Below are positions 1 to 7,597 of a stretch of DNA of 17,198 bases, piece by piece (within the stretch, counting starts at the first letter, position 1; every line of letters begins with the position of its first letter). Source of the DNA: an uncultured Caulobacteraceae bacterium (lineage in GTDB: Bacteria > Pseudomonadota > Alphaproteobacteria > Caulobacterales > Caulobacteraceae); contig CAMLKO010000005.1 of NCBI GenBank assembly GCA_946480495.1, positions 1-17,198 of the forward strand, read 5' to 3'. Position numbers and translations under genes: made by a program. Under the pieces are notes generated by a model that worked only from the letters and a program-made list of their open reading frames with translations, made no database searches and had not been told where the DNA came from.

Positions 1-670
1 GCGCCGGAGCGGGCGCGGGCGGCGCCACGGGCGTTTCCACCCGCACCTTGCCCTCGACCAGCACCACGCGCAGCGCGCCGCGGTCGACGCGCACGTCAAA
101 GGCCGTGCCGAGCGCCGTCACCGTCCGCCCGGCCGCGGCCACCACGAAGGGATGGCGCCGGTCGTGCGCGACCTTGAAGAAGGCCTGGCCCTTGTCGAGA
201 TAGACGAGCCGCCGGTCGTGGTCGGCGCGGGTGCGCACCACGGTGTCGGTGTTCAGCGTCACCACCGAGCCGTCCGGCAGGGTCACCGTCGCGCGCTGGC
301 CCACGGCGGTGCGGAACGCCTGGGTCGCCAAGGGCTTGGGCCCTGTCAGCACCTGCACGCCCGCCACCCCGCCGCCCAGCACCGCGACGGCCAGAGAGGC
401 CGCCAGCGCCCGCAGCATGAACGCCCGGCGCCCCCGCGCCTTCAGCAGCGCCTGGCGGCGCGCCATGACCCGCGGGTCGCCGCGCACGGCCGCGGCCCCG
501 CCCCAGGCGCGTTCGATGGCGGCGTAGGCCTCCACGTGCTCGGGGTCGGCGTCGAGCCAGGCGTCGAGCTCGGCCTGGTCGCGGCCGGTGAACGCGCCCG
601 AGCGGCGCCGCGCGAACCAGCCGGCGGCGATGTCGCGCACGTCCTGCATATCGGGCGAAGGCGCGCTCAT
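1..670 (-). CDS. FecR-family anti-sigma/sigma regulator, 3' end cut by window edge
   Basis: An open frame runs from the ATG at 670 to the left edge with no stop, giving 223 residues of a longer protein. FecR proteins are inner-membrane regulators that hold or activate a partner ECF sigma factor in response to an outer-membrane receptor. Residues about 8-55 look like the N-terminal cytoplasmic DUF4880 domain (GWFARRRSGAFT, then AELDAWLDADPEH). A single membrane segment lies at about 84-107. The periplasmic FecR domain follows from about 117, with GQRATVTLPDGSVVTLNTDT, YLDKGQAFFKVAHD and ALGTAFDVR. The ATG overlaps the stop of the upstream sigma gene by four bases (ATGA), so the two are translationally coupled. 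The visible end is Ala/Pro-rich after the VEGKVRVETP strand. The C-terminal domain and any cognate receptor gene lie outside the window. The family call is firm; the signal it answers to is unknown. Confidence 0.9.
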   Translation of the reverse strand, partial: MSAPSPDMQDVRDIAAGWFARRRSGAFTGRDQAELDAWLDADPEHVEAYAAIERAWGGAAAVRGDPRVMARRQALLKARGRRAFMLRALAASLAVAVLGGGVAGVQVLTGPKPLATQAFRTAVGQRATVTLPDGSVVTLNTDTVVRTRADHDRRLVYLDKGQAFFKVAHDRRHPFVVAAAGRTVTALGTAFDVRVDRGALRVVLVEGKVRVETPVAPPAPAPA

Positions 671-1212
671 GCCTCGGCCTCCAGCCGGTCGGACAGGCGG
701 CGCAGCGCGCGGCGCATCAGGTCCTCCACCGCCTTGACCGACACGCCCATCCGCCGGGCGATGGCCTCATAGGTCATGTCCTCGAAGCGGTGCAGGAAGA
801 AGGCCTCGGCGGTGCGCGGCGGCAGGTCGGCGAGCGCGTGGGCGAGCCGGTCGACCGCCTCCTTGCCCATCAGCACCCGCTCGGGCGACAGCTCGTCGGA
901 GGGCTCCGGCGCCTCGTCCAGCGCGGCGTGGCGGTCCCAGTCCCAGGTGCGGCGCTGGCGGCGGCGGACCAGCACATTGGCCGCCGCGCGGAACAGGTAG
1001 CCCTCGATGTTCTCGATCTCGGCCCCGGCGCCGCGCGCCTGCACGGAGAGGAAGACGTCCTGCACCAGGTCCTCGGCCTCGGCGGCGCTGACCTTCTTCA
1101 TGAAATAGCGGCGCAGCGCCGGCCCGTACTGCACCATCCAGGCGCGCAGGTCTTCGGGCCCGATGGCGTGGGCGGACGGACTGCCGAGCGGTCTGTTCGG
1201 TGGTGCAGCCAT
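667..1212 (-). CDS. ECF-type RNA polymerase sigma factor (FecI-like), second pair
   Basis: This 181-residue protein has the two-domain ECF layout. Sigma region 2 spans about 30-95 (EDLVQDVFLSVQAR, then GYLFRAAANVLVRRRQRR). Region 4 spans about 118-177 (LADLPPRTAEAFFLHRFED, then the helix-turn-helix YEAIARRMGVSVKAVEDLMR). It would direct RNA polymerase to a small set of promoters, most likely including a TonB-dependent receptor gene, under control of the FecR encoded immediately downstream with an ATGA overlap. The ATG at 1212 has an AGGAGGGGAG tract upstream, but about 12 bases away, which is long. The true start could therefore differ slightly, although no other in-frame start is closer to that tract. 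The promoter-like element found before the other sigma gene was not seen here, so this pair probably has its own regulon. Confidence 0.93.
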   Translation of the reverse strand: MAAPPNRPLGSPSAHAIGPEDLRAWMVQYGPALRRYFMKKVSAAEAEDLVQDVFLSVQARGAGAEIENIEGYLFRAAANVLVRRRQRRTWDWDRHAALDEAPEPSDELSPERVLMGKEAVDRLAHALADLPPRTAEAFFLHRFEDMTYEAIARRMGVSVKAVEDLMRRALRRLSDRLEAEA

Positions 1213-1281
1213 TACGCGCGCAGGCTCCCCTCCTTCGAGTAGAGACCAAAACCGCGCGGCGCCCTAGGCGGGCTGGCGAAA

Positions 1282-1316
1282 AAAGTTGAGGCGGCCGGGG
1301 TCGAGCCGGCCGCCTC
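1282..1316 (-). terminator. Rho-independent terminator of the TonB-dependent receptor gene
   Basis: An 11-bp perfect stem, GAGGCGGCCGG at 1288-1298 paired with CCGGCCGCCTC at 1306-1316, encloses a 7-base loop. On the minus strand it is followed by AACTTTTTT. It lies about 40 bases past the receptor stop codon and before the second sigma gene. It should separate the receptor transcript from the sigma/FecR pair downstream. Confidence 0.88.
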
Positions 1317-1353
1317 GGTTCGTTCCCGATTTCGAAGGGGACCGAAACGGGGG

Positions 1354-4300
1354 TCAGAACTCCTTGCGGATCGACAGCCCGATCAGCCGCGGGTCGAGCA
1401 CGAAGACGTTGGTCGTCAGCGCGGTGTCGTCGGAGTTGATGAAGGCGTCGGTGATCGGCGTCTTGTCGAGGATGTTCTTGGCGTAGATCTCGATCTTCAG
1501 CCCGTCTTCGTTCTCGACCCAGAGCGACAGGTTGGCGTTGTACCAGCCGTGCAGCTTGTCGTTGACGGCGTTGTAGACCCGCGCCCAGGACTGCGACTGC
1601 CAGTAGCCGTCGCCGCGGATCGTCGCCCGCCAGCCGTCGGCGATATCCATGGAGTACTGGGCGCCGAGCGTCACCGTCCAGTGCGGCGCGTTGGGCAGCT
1701 CCTTGCCCGACAGGTCGGCGGCGATGCCGGCGCCGCCGTGGATGTTCACCGTGCCGTTCTGGCCGTTGTAGTAGGCCGGATCGTAGAGGGTGCCGGTGGC
1801 GGGGTCGACGATGGCCGCGCCGGAGATGATCGAGGTCAGGAAGTTGAAGTAGTCCAGCACGGTGCCGGTGCCGCCGCACATTCCCCAGTACTGGGAGCCC
1901 GCGCCGTTATGCTGCGCCCAGTTCTCCGCCACCGGGGTCGGCACGACGCAGTTCGACGGCAACTGAACCCACGAGCGCACCAGCGTGAAGTCGGTATTGC
2001 CCTGGTTGCGGTTCATGATGTCGATCGACTGCTCGCCGTCTCCGATGGAGGTGTCCAGCCAGCCGATGCTGCCGTTGAGCCGCAGGTTGTGGGATGGCGA
2101 AAACAGGCTTTCGAGCTCCATCCCCCAGACCCGCGCATTGAAGTTCTCGTTCACCGCGGTGCGGTCGCGGATCTGCGAGACCTGGTAGTCCTTGTAGTCG
2201 TAGAAGAAGGCGTCGAGGTTGGCGACCAGCGCGCCGCCGAGCATGGTGTTCTTCGCCCCGACCTCGAAGGCGTTGACGAATTCCGGCTTGAACGTCCGGT
2301 CGTATTCCACGCCCGTCAGGTGAAGGATGGGCGAATGGAAACGGGCGATCGCCTTGTCGATATACTGCGGATAACCGAAGGCGGTCAGGATGTTGGTGAT
2401 GTCGTCGTCGACCGCCGGGTAGTAGTCGGCGAACGACTTCGATCCGTAGCCGGGCGCCGGCGGATTGGCCCCGCCGCCCTTGTAGCCGCGGGAGTAGAAG
2501 GCATAGAGCATCGTCTGGTCGGTGAAGGACAGGACGGGCTTCCAGTCGACCCCCAGCCGCCCCGACCATTCGCCCCAATGCTGCTTGATCGCAGGCTGTT
2601 CGGGGTAGCCCCGGCCGACGTCGCCGCCGGCGATCACGCCATCCGCCAGCAGGACCTGGCTGGGCACCGGAATGAAGGTCTTCCTGTCGTCGGTGTAGCG
2701 AAGGCCGGCCGTCACCTTCAGGGCGTCGGTCGCCTGCCAGTAGACCTCGCCGAAGGCCGCCGCCGAGCTCAGCTTGTAGGGGTTCTTGCTGCGGAAATAG
2801 TTGTGGCCCTCGCCGTTGATCGACTCCAGCGGGTTCGGATCGACATAGGGGCAGAGCTGGGCCGGATCGCCGCCCAGGAAACCGAACGGCTGGTTGCAGT
2901 CGTAGCGGTTGCCGGTGTCGGCGATGGCGAAGTTGAAGGGCGGCTGGATCGCGGCCGCCGTGATCAGGTTGTAGAAGACGTAGTAATCGACCAGCGTCTT
3001 GAAGCTGGTGTAGTTGGCCCCGAGGCTGAAATTGAACGGCCCCTCGAAGCTGGACTGAAGGCGTAATTCCTCCCCGAACTGCGTGCCCTTGGCGGTGGCG
3101 ATATCGTAGCCGACCAGCTTGTTCGAGCACCCGAGCTGCGGATCGCAGAAGATGCCGCCGGGCGCGAGGGTGGCGAAGGGATCGTTGTAGCTCGCCGAGT
3201 CGTTGGCCCAGGCCGACGTGTCGGTAAAGATCGGCACCGTATTGAAGCGGTTGTAATCCTGGTTCGAGTAGGTCGTGTCCTTGTCGTAGAGCGACTGGGA
3301 GTACAGCGTCAGTTCGTCGGTGATATCGAAGTCGATGTTGAGCTCAACGACATCGGCCTTGGCGATGTAATGCGGGTCCTTGATGGAGTTGATGACCCGC
3401 AGGTCGTTCGACTGCATCATTCCGCCGTAGGGATCGACCTGCCAGTTGATCAGGCCGATGCCGATCGTCCCGCTGGCGCCGTAATCGGTCGGAAAGTCCG
3501 CCGCCAGGACGAACGGCAGCGAAAGGCCGTTGGGGGTTCCGAACGCCATCGGATCGTAGAGCGAACCCGGCTTGCACCCTTGCGAAAATACCGAGCGCCG
3601 CCGCGGGTTCAGGTCAAGGACGGTGGACCCGAAGACGCTGGGCTCTTCGTAGAGGTCGGTGTTTCCCACCTTCGTCGGGCCGGGATCGCGATAGCACAGC
3701 TGCTTGCCGGTGCGGGAGCGGTCGTCGTTCTCGTTGAAGCGTTCCCAGATCACGTTGGCGCGCAGCCTGTCGATCGGCCTGAAGGCGACCGTAACGCGCG
3801 CCGACCACAGATCGCGGCCGTTGACCGGATGGTCCGTGCCTTCGTTGAAGTCGTAACCCTGGCGGTCGGTGAGCGAGCCGGCGAAACGGACCGCGAGCTT
3901 GTCGTGGATCAGCGGGATGTTGACCATCGCCGATGCGCGCTTGGCGTGATAGTTGCCGACCTCGCCCTTCACCCATCCGTCGAAATCCTGAAGGTTGGGC
4001 TTGGCGGAGATCACGTTGATCACGCCGGCGGTGGCGTTGCGGCCATACAGCGTGCCCTGCGGGCCGCGCAGTACCTCGACCCGCTCGACGTCGAAATATT
4101 CCTGCTCGAACAGCCTGTTCTGCAAGAGCGCCAGGTTGTTGAAACTCACGGCCACGCCGGGGTCGGTGGTGGCGCTGACCGCCTTGGTGCCGATGCCGCG
4201 GATCGAGAAGTTGTAGCTGGTGAAATTGTTCTTGGAGAACGTGACGTTCGGGATCGCTTTCAGAAGGTCGAAACCGCCCTCGATCTTCTGCTCCTGCAGG

Positions 4301-4758
4301 GATTTCTCGCTGAAGGCCGAAATCGCGATCGGCACGTCCTGGATATTCTCTTCGCGCTTCTGCGCGGTGACGATCAGCGCCTGGACCGTGCCCTGGTCAG
4401 CGCCGTCCCCCGCGGCGCTTCCGGACTGGGGGTCGGCGGCGTCCCGCAGGGTGATCATCCCGGAGCTGTTGGAGGTTACCGCGAGCCCAAGTCCGCTGGT
4501 CAGCATCGCCAGCGCCTCCTGCCGCGTCAGGTCGCCTTCGACCTGCGGCGTCTGGCGGCCTTTGACGTAGTCGTAGGGAAAGACGATCTGCACGCCCGCC
4601 TGGCGCGCGTATTCGTTCAGCGCCATCGCCGCGTCCTGCGACGGAATATTGAAATGCTGGAGCTGATCGGCCGCCAGCGCCGGCGCGGTCAGGATGGCGC
4701 AGGCCGCGGCTCCGCCCAGCAACAGCGATGCAAGGCGCGAGTGTCCGTTGGTCTTCAT
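1354..4758 (-). CDS. TonB-dependent outer-membrane receptor with N-terminal STN signalling domain
   Basis: This 1134-residue outer-membrane active transporter has a signal peptide at about 1-30 (cleavage near APALAA/DQ). An STN domain at about 34-105 (FNIPSQDAAMALNEYARQAG) contacts the FecR periplasmic domain. A TonB-box-like segment is near 124-133 (TVQALIVTAQKREENIQDVP). The plug domain ends with RVEVLRGPQGTLYGRNATAG, followed by a long beta-barrel with a C-terminal aromatic (RKEF). STN receptors switch on their sigma factor when ligand binds. Its place after sigma and fecR on the same strand supports a FecIRA-type cassette. The ligand is not readable: the plug resembles the many Caulobacter/Sphingomonas receptors not restricted to iron. 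It is large for the family, with long insertions between barrel strands. The mature part has eight cysteines, mostly in close pairs. An ECF-like promoter lies upstream at 4808-4834. The start at 4758 is fixed by the signal peptide. Confidence 0.95.
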   Translation of the reverse strand: MKTNGHSRLASLLLGGAAACAILTAPALAADQLQHFNIPSQDAAMALNEYARQAGVQIVFPYDYVKGRQTPQVEGDLTRQEALAMLTSGLGLAVTSNSSGMITLRDAADPQSGSAAGDGADQGTVQALIVTAQKREENIQDVPIAISAFSEKSLQEQKIEGGFDLLKAIPNVTFSKNNFTSYNFSIRGIGTKAVSATTDPGVAVSFNNLALLQNRLFEQEYFDVERVEVLRGPQGTLYGRNATAGVINVISAKPNLQDFDGWVKGEVGNYHAKRASAMVNIPLIHDKLAVRFAGSLTDRQGYDFNEGTDHPVNGRDLWSARVTVAFRPIDRLRANVIWERFNENDDRSRTGKQLCYRDPGPTKVGNTDLYEEPSVFGSTVLDLNPRRRSVFSQGCKPGSLYDPMAFGTPNGLSLPFVLAADFPTDYGASGTIGIGLINWQVDPYGGMMQSNDLRVINSIKDPHYIAKADVVELNIDFDITDELTLYSQSLYDKDTTYSNQDYNRFNTVPIFTDTSAWANDSASYNDPFATLAPGGIFCDPQLGCSNKLVGYDIATAKGTQFGEELRLQSSFEGPFNFSLGANYTSFKTLVDYYVFYNLITAAAIQPPFNFAIADTGNRYDCNQPFGFLGGDPAQLCPYVDPNPLESINGEGHNYFRSKNPYKLSSAAAFGEVYWQATDALKVTAGLRYTDDRKTFIPVPSQVLLADGVIAGGDVGRGYPEQPAIKQHWGEWSGRLGVDWKPVLSFTDQTMLYAFYSRGYKGGGANPPAPGYGSKSFADYYPAVDDDITNILTAFGYPQYIDKAIARFHSPILHLTGVEYDRTFKPEFVNAFEVGAKNTMLGGALVANLDAFFYDYKDYQVSQIRDRTAVNENFNARVWGMELESLFSPSHNLRLNGSIGWLDTSIGDGEQSIDIMNRNQGNTDFTLVRSWVQLPSNCVVPTPVAENWAQHNGAGSQYWGMCGGTGTVLDYFNFLTSIISGAAIVDPATGTLYDPAYYNGQNGTVNIHGGAGIAADLSGKELPNAPHWTVTLGAQYSMDIADGWRATIRGDGYWQSQSWARVYNAVNDKLHGWYNANLSLWVENEDGLKIEIYAKNILDKTPITDAFINSDDTALTTNVFVLDPRLIGLSIRKEF

Positions 4759-4851
4759 GATGTCTCCCCCGAGTATTCGGCCGTTCGAAGGCGGCCGTGC
4801 GGGTTGAGACGAGGGGCCGGCGGAAATCCGCCAACGCCCATGTAAATATTT
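4759..4851 (-). promoter_or_regulatory. Leader region of the receptor gene with a short inverted repeat
   Basis: These 93 bases separate fecR from the receptor and are the only real gap in the cassette. They contain the ECF-like promoter at 4808-4834. They also contain a perfect inverted repeat on the minus strand, GGCGGA-TT-TCCGCC, at 4819-4832, which overlaps the upstream promoter element. The repeat is absent from the matching element before the sigma gene, so it is not needed for that motif. It may be an operator or chance. A GGGGGAGAC ribosome-binding tract lies just before the receptor ATG. Confidence 0.5.
4808..4834 (-). promoter_or_regulatory. Putative ECF sigma promoter of the receptor gene
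   Basis: On the minus strand TTGGCGGATTTC (4834-4823) is followed after exactly 10 bases by TCGTC (4812-4808), about 50 bases before the receptor ATG. The same 12-mer, spacer length and 5-mer occur before the first sigma gene at 6393-6419. Other ECF promoters have a conserved upstream element and a CGTC/CGTT-like -10 element, so this fits. The assignment to the sigma factor at 5780-6346 is inference. Confidence 0.7.
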
Positions 4852-5793
4852 CTACGCCGACGGCCGCGCACGAAGCACGACCTTTCCGCCGTCCAGTTCG
4901 GCGACCACCGGGAAGGATTTTTCCAGCGCGCGCGCAAACCCTTCCGGGTCGGTGGCGCGGAAATAGCCGCCGACGTGGATCGCGGCGGTCTGCGCATCGG
5001 CGATCTCGACCTTTTCGCGGTTGTAGCGGTTCAGCTGTTCCACGGCCTGCGCCAGCGTTTCGCCGGCGAAGGCCACCTTGCCCTCGCGCCAGGCGAGTTC
5101 GCGGGCGATGCGGTCGTCCTGATCGGTCGCGTGCGAGGTCACCTTGCCGCCCCGATCCATCGTGAAGGTCTCGCCGGCCGACACCCGGGCGACCAGCGTC
5201 CCCTCGCGAATGATCTCGACCGTTCCCTCGCGCACCGCGACCTGCAGGCCGTTTTCGGTGCAGACGGCGAACACCGTCCCGGTCGCGCGCACCTCGGCCA
5301 GCTTCGTTCTCACGACAAACGGCCGCGTCCGGTCCTTCGCCACCTCGAACAGCGCCTCGCCCCTTGGCAGCCGCACGACGCGCGCGTCCGGCTTGAGTTC
5401 GACGGCCACCTTCGTCGCGGTGTTCAGCTCCACCAGCGAGCCGTCGGCCAGCGCCGCGCGGTACTGCTGGCCGATGTCGGTGGAGAAGCGCTGGGTGTGC
5501 AGCACATCGCGCACCGCGTAGCTGGCCGGCCAGACCGCCAGCGCCAGCGCCGCCGCGATCCCCGCCGCGGGATAAAGCCATGACCGCCGCCGCGTCGCCG
5601 GCATCCCGCTCAGCGCGCCGGCCCGGTCGAGCCTGGCGCTCACCGCCTCAAGCCGCACGAACGCGCCCAGCCGCCTGGGATCGCCCGCGCACCATTCGTC
5701 GAAGGCGCGCGCGTCGGCCTCGTCCAGCGGTCCCGCGTCGTGGCGGGCCAGCCAGCGCGCCGCGGCGGCCTCGATCCGGTCAGCGCTTTCCAC
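4852..5793 (-). CDS. FecR-family inner-membrane regulator (first pair)
   Basis: This is a complete 313-residue FecR-like protein. The N-terminal cytoplasmic DUF4880-type domain is at about 7-55 (AAARWLARHDAGPLDEADAR, then FDEWCAGDPRRLGAF). One membrane helix lies at about 73-93. The periplasmic FecR domain is at about 100-195 (GQQYRAALADGSLVELNTAT, RLPRGEALFEVAKD, ATGTVFAVCTENG). A C-terminal DUF4974/STN-like domain is at about 238-310 (VAFAGETLAQAVEQLNRYN, then VGGYFRATDPEGFARAL). FecR relays ligand binding at the STN receptor to its sigma factor. The gene overlaps the sigma gene upstream by 14 bases and is followed by the receptor gene, the standard order for such cassettes. The start at 5793 keeps the complete N-terminal domain. 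The signal it responds to is not known. Confidence 0.94.
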   Translation of the reverse strand: MESADRIEAAAARWLARHDAGPLDEADARAFDEWCAGDPRRLGAFVRLEAVSARLDRAGALSGMPATRRRSWLYPAAGIAAALALAVWPASYAVRDVLHTQRFSTDIGQQYRAALADGSLVELNTATKVAVELKPDARVVRLPRGEALFEVAKDRTRPFVVRTKLAEVRATGTVFAVCTENGLQVAVREGTVEIIREGTLVARVSAGETFTMDRGGKVTSHATDQDDRIARELAWREGKVAFAGETLAQAVEQLNRYNREKVEIADAQTAAIHVGGYFRATDPEGFARALEKSFPVVAELDGGKVVLRARPSA

Positions 5794-6346
5794 GAGAGCG
5801 TCCCTTCTGAACTTCGCTGTCGGCGGATCGCGGGCCGTCCTCGGCCTTCGTCAGCCAGGCGGCCACCATCCGCATCCCGCGCGCCACGTGCTTTTCCACC
5901 GTGCTCTGGGCCAGCCCCAGCCGCCTGGCGGTCTCCGCCTGCGAGACGCCCTCGACCTTCCGCAGCACGAAGACGGCGCGGCACTGGCCGGGCAGCCGTT
6001 CGATGGCCGCGCGCAGCTGGTCGAGCTCCTCGTGCGCGGTCAGCCGCGCCTCGGCGTCCAGCTCCCCGTCGGTCACGTTCAGGCGCGAGATGTCGGCGAC
6101 GCTGCGGATCGAGACGATGCGCTGGCGGCGCAGCTGGTCGGCGGCGACGTTGCGGACGGTGGCGAACACATAGGCGGCCGGATGGACCACCTCGCCCGCC
6201 GCCCAGGCCCCGGCCAGCCGCGCATAGGTCTCCTGCACGAGGTCCTCGACCTCCTCACGCGACCAGCCGGCCTTCCGCAGCCAGGCCCGCACACGCGGCT
6301 CCAGCGGCAGGATGTGCTCGGCAAACCACTCGGCGCGGCCGCTCAT
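5780..6346 (-). CDS. ECF-type RNA polymerase sigma factor (FecI-like), first pair
   Basis: This 188-residue sigma factor has region 2 at about 15-80 (EEVEDLVQETYARLAGAW, then AAYVFATVRNVAADQLRRQR). Region 4 is at about 108-160 (ERLPGQCRAVFVLRKVEGVS, then AETARRLGLAQSTVEKHVAR). The region 4 sequence is typical of FecI-like sigmas. The C-terminal tail is basic (KGRSRGKR) and its coding sequence overlaps the start of fecR. It should transcribe the receptor gene when FecR is activated. The 27-base element at 6393-6419, 46 bases before its ATG, is matched before the receptor, which suggests that it also drives its own cassette. The ATG at 6346 follows a GAGGGAGGGCG ribosome-binding tract. Confidence 0.94.
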   Translation of the reverse strand: MSGRAEWFAEHILPLEPRVRAWLRKAGWSREEVEDLVQETYARLAGAWAAGEVVHPAAYVFATVRNVAADQLRRQRIVSIRSVADISRLNVTDGELDAEARLTAHEELDQLRAAIERLPGQCRAVFVLRKVEGVSQAETARRLGLAQSTVEKHVARGMRMVAAWLTKAEDGPRSADSEVQKGRSRGKR

Positions 6347-6392
6347 CGCCCTCCCTCACGCGAGGCGAGCCTAACCCACCTCGGCGTCTCAT

Positions 6393-6419
6393 GACGAACG
6401 AAGCCGCGAAATCCGCCAA
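6393..6419 (-). promoter_or_regulatory. Putative autoregulatory ECF promoter of the first sigma gene
   Basis: On the minus strand TTGGCGGATTTC (6419-6408), a 10-base spacer, then TCGTC (6397-6393) lies 46 bases before the sigma ATG. The two conserved blocks and their spacing are identical to those before the receptor at 4808-4834, while the spacer sequences differ. That pattern is expected for a promoter rather than a recent duplication. Confidence 0.68.
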
Positions 6420-6437
6420 TGCGGGCGCGAAGTTTTT

Positions 6438-6980
6438 TCAGACCACCCGGCGAAGCCTGGGCGCGCCGATCAGGTCGTCGGTGCAGATGAGCGTGACGAA
6501 GGGGCTGGCGACCTTGCGGCCCAGCAGCTCGACCGCGTCCCGCGTTTCCGGATCCAGCACCGCCGGGCAGACGGCGTCCTCGACCAGCACCACCGCCACC
6601 TCCTGCTCGTAGGCGATCAGGGCGGTGGCGAGGAAGGACGAGGTCGCCGGATAGCCGATCACCACCAGCTCCGCCGGGCACGAGGCGACCAGCTCGGCGA
6701 AGGTGCGGTTGGAAAAGGCCGACAGCCCCGACCGGTAGAGCACCGGCTCGCTCAGCAGCGGCTCGAGCCCCGGGAGCGGGCGCGCCGCGTCCGGATCGGC
6801 CTTGCGGTTGTGGACGTGCGCCACCCGCCAGCCCGCGTCACGCGCATGGGCCAGCATCCGGCGGCAGTTGACCTGGCGCCGGTCGGGCGCGCGCCCGTGC
6901 GGGAGGCTGCCCCGCTGCAGGTCGAGGCACACAAGCATCCGCTGACGCCCGGCGCGCGAACTCCCCCACGGAACGCCCAT
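6438..6980 (-). CDS. Isochorismatase-fold (cysteine hydrolase family) protein lacking the catalytic Cys and Lys
   Basis: This 180-residue protein follows the isochorismatase/nicotinamidase layout: a first strand with the catalytic Asp (LVCLDLQRG, D20), a middle segment VLYRSGLSAF, and a final GYPATSSFLATALIAYEQEV, VVLVEDAV block. In active members these carry Asp, Lys and Cys. Here the Lys position is Arg (R83) and the Cys position of G-V-x-T-D-x-C-V-x-x-T-A is Ser (S115). The preceding conserved Thr is Ala. The protein may be a pseudoenzyme, a binding or regulatory subunit, or an enzyme with altered chemistry. Its ATG overlaps the stop of the GNAT gene by one base (TGATG), so it is translationally coupled. 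An alternative start is Met15, just before the first strand. No substrate is inferred. Confidence 0.82.
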   Translation of the reverse strand: MGVPWGSSRAGRQRMLVCLDLQRGSLPHGRAPDRRQVNCRRMLAHARDAGWRVAHVHNRKADPDAARPLPGLEPLLSEPVLYRSGLSAFSNRTFAELVASCPAELVVIGYPATSSFLATALIAYEQEVAVVLVEDAVCPAVLDPETRDAVELLGRKVASPFVTLICTDDLIGAPRLRRVV

Positions 6981-7597
6981 CAGCCGTACGCCCGCTGACG
7001 GTCGTAGGCGGCGGAGTGGTCGAGGACGCCGGGGCGATCCCACTCCCCTTCGGGGCGGATCAGCACCAGCGGGTCGGAATCGATGGTGATGGCGTTCGCC
7101 GGCGGATGCAGGTCGAACTCGAGCTCGGTGTAGTCGTGGTCGGAGAAGAAGAACTTCTCGCGGTTCTCGCGCACCCGGCCCTTGAAGTAACGCTTCCAGA
7201 ACGGGATCACCCGCTGCTGGGCGTGCCCCATCAGCCGCCGGTAGCCCTTGCGTTCGGAAAGCGCGAAGGCCTCCCGCGCCAGCATCAGCAGGCCCGCTCC
7301 GCCGCGGTACTCGGCGCGGATCGCCAGCCGCTCGAGCTTGGCGAAATCGGCGAACCAGCGCAGCCGCACCACGCCGATCGGCTCGCCGTCGCAGCGCAGG
7401 ATCAGGTGCGTCGAGCCGGCGAAGTCGTTGCCGTCGTATTCCTCGTCGAACGGACAGGCCTGCTCGCCCATGTAGACGAGCGTGCGCACCGCCATGACGT
7501 GCATCAGGTCGTCCAGCGTGCGCGCCACGCTGGTCGTCAGATGGCCGGTATTGGCGCCCGCGCGCGGGGCGGCGAGGCGATTGGCGGGGGCGTTCAT
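6980..7597 (-). CDS. GNAT-family N-acyltransferase
   Basis: This 205-residue protein has a GNAT core at about 20-165: VRTLVYMGEQACPFDEEYDG, then THLILRCDGEPIGVVRLRWF, then the acyl-CoA binding segment KLERLAIRAEYRGGAGLLML. The RVIPFWKRYFKGR segment follows. The early part resembles the ElaA/YjcF-like GNAT branch, in which an E-Q-x-C-P-x-D-E-E motif precedes the substrate strand. About 40 extra C-terminal residues (from NAITIDSDPLV) are unusual for that branch. The usual Q/R-x-x-G-x-G/A loop is reduced to R-G-G-A-G. The acceptor substrate is unknown. The start at 7597 is chosen because it has AGGAGG five bases upstream and overlaps the preceding stop as ATGA. A longer frame to 7636 has no comparable site. 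Confidence 0.88.
   Translation of the reverse strand: MNAPANRLAAPRAGANTGHLTTSVARTLDDLMHVMAVRTLVYMGEQACPFDEEYDGNDFAGSTHLILRCDGEPIGVVRLRWFADFAKLERLAIRAEYRGGAGLLMLAREAFALSERKGYRRLMGHAQQRVIPFWKRYFKGRVRENREKFFFSDHDYTELEFDLHPPANAITIDSDPLVLIRPEGEWDRPGVLDHSAAYDRQRAYG

Noticed and set aside
1549..3066. Long plus-strand open frame (505 codons) opposite the receptor gene
   Set aside because: It is antisense to a well-supported receptor. Its translation is low-complexity, rich in Val/Arg/Gly/Asp, and matches no family, as expected of a shadow frame in high-GC DNA.
3370..4845. Long plus-strand open frame (491 codons) opposite the receptor N-terminal half
   Set aside because: It is the same kind of antisense shadow, with no ribosome-binding site and no recognisable domain.
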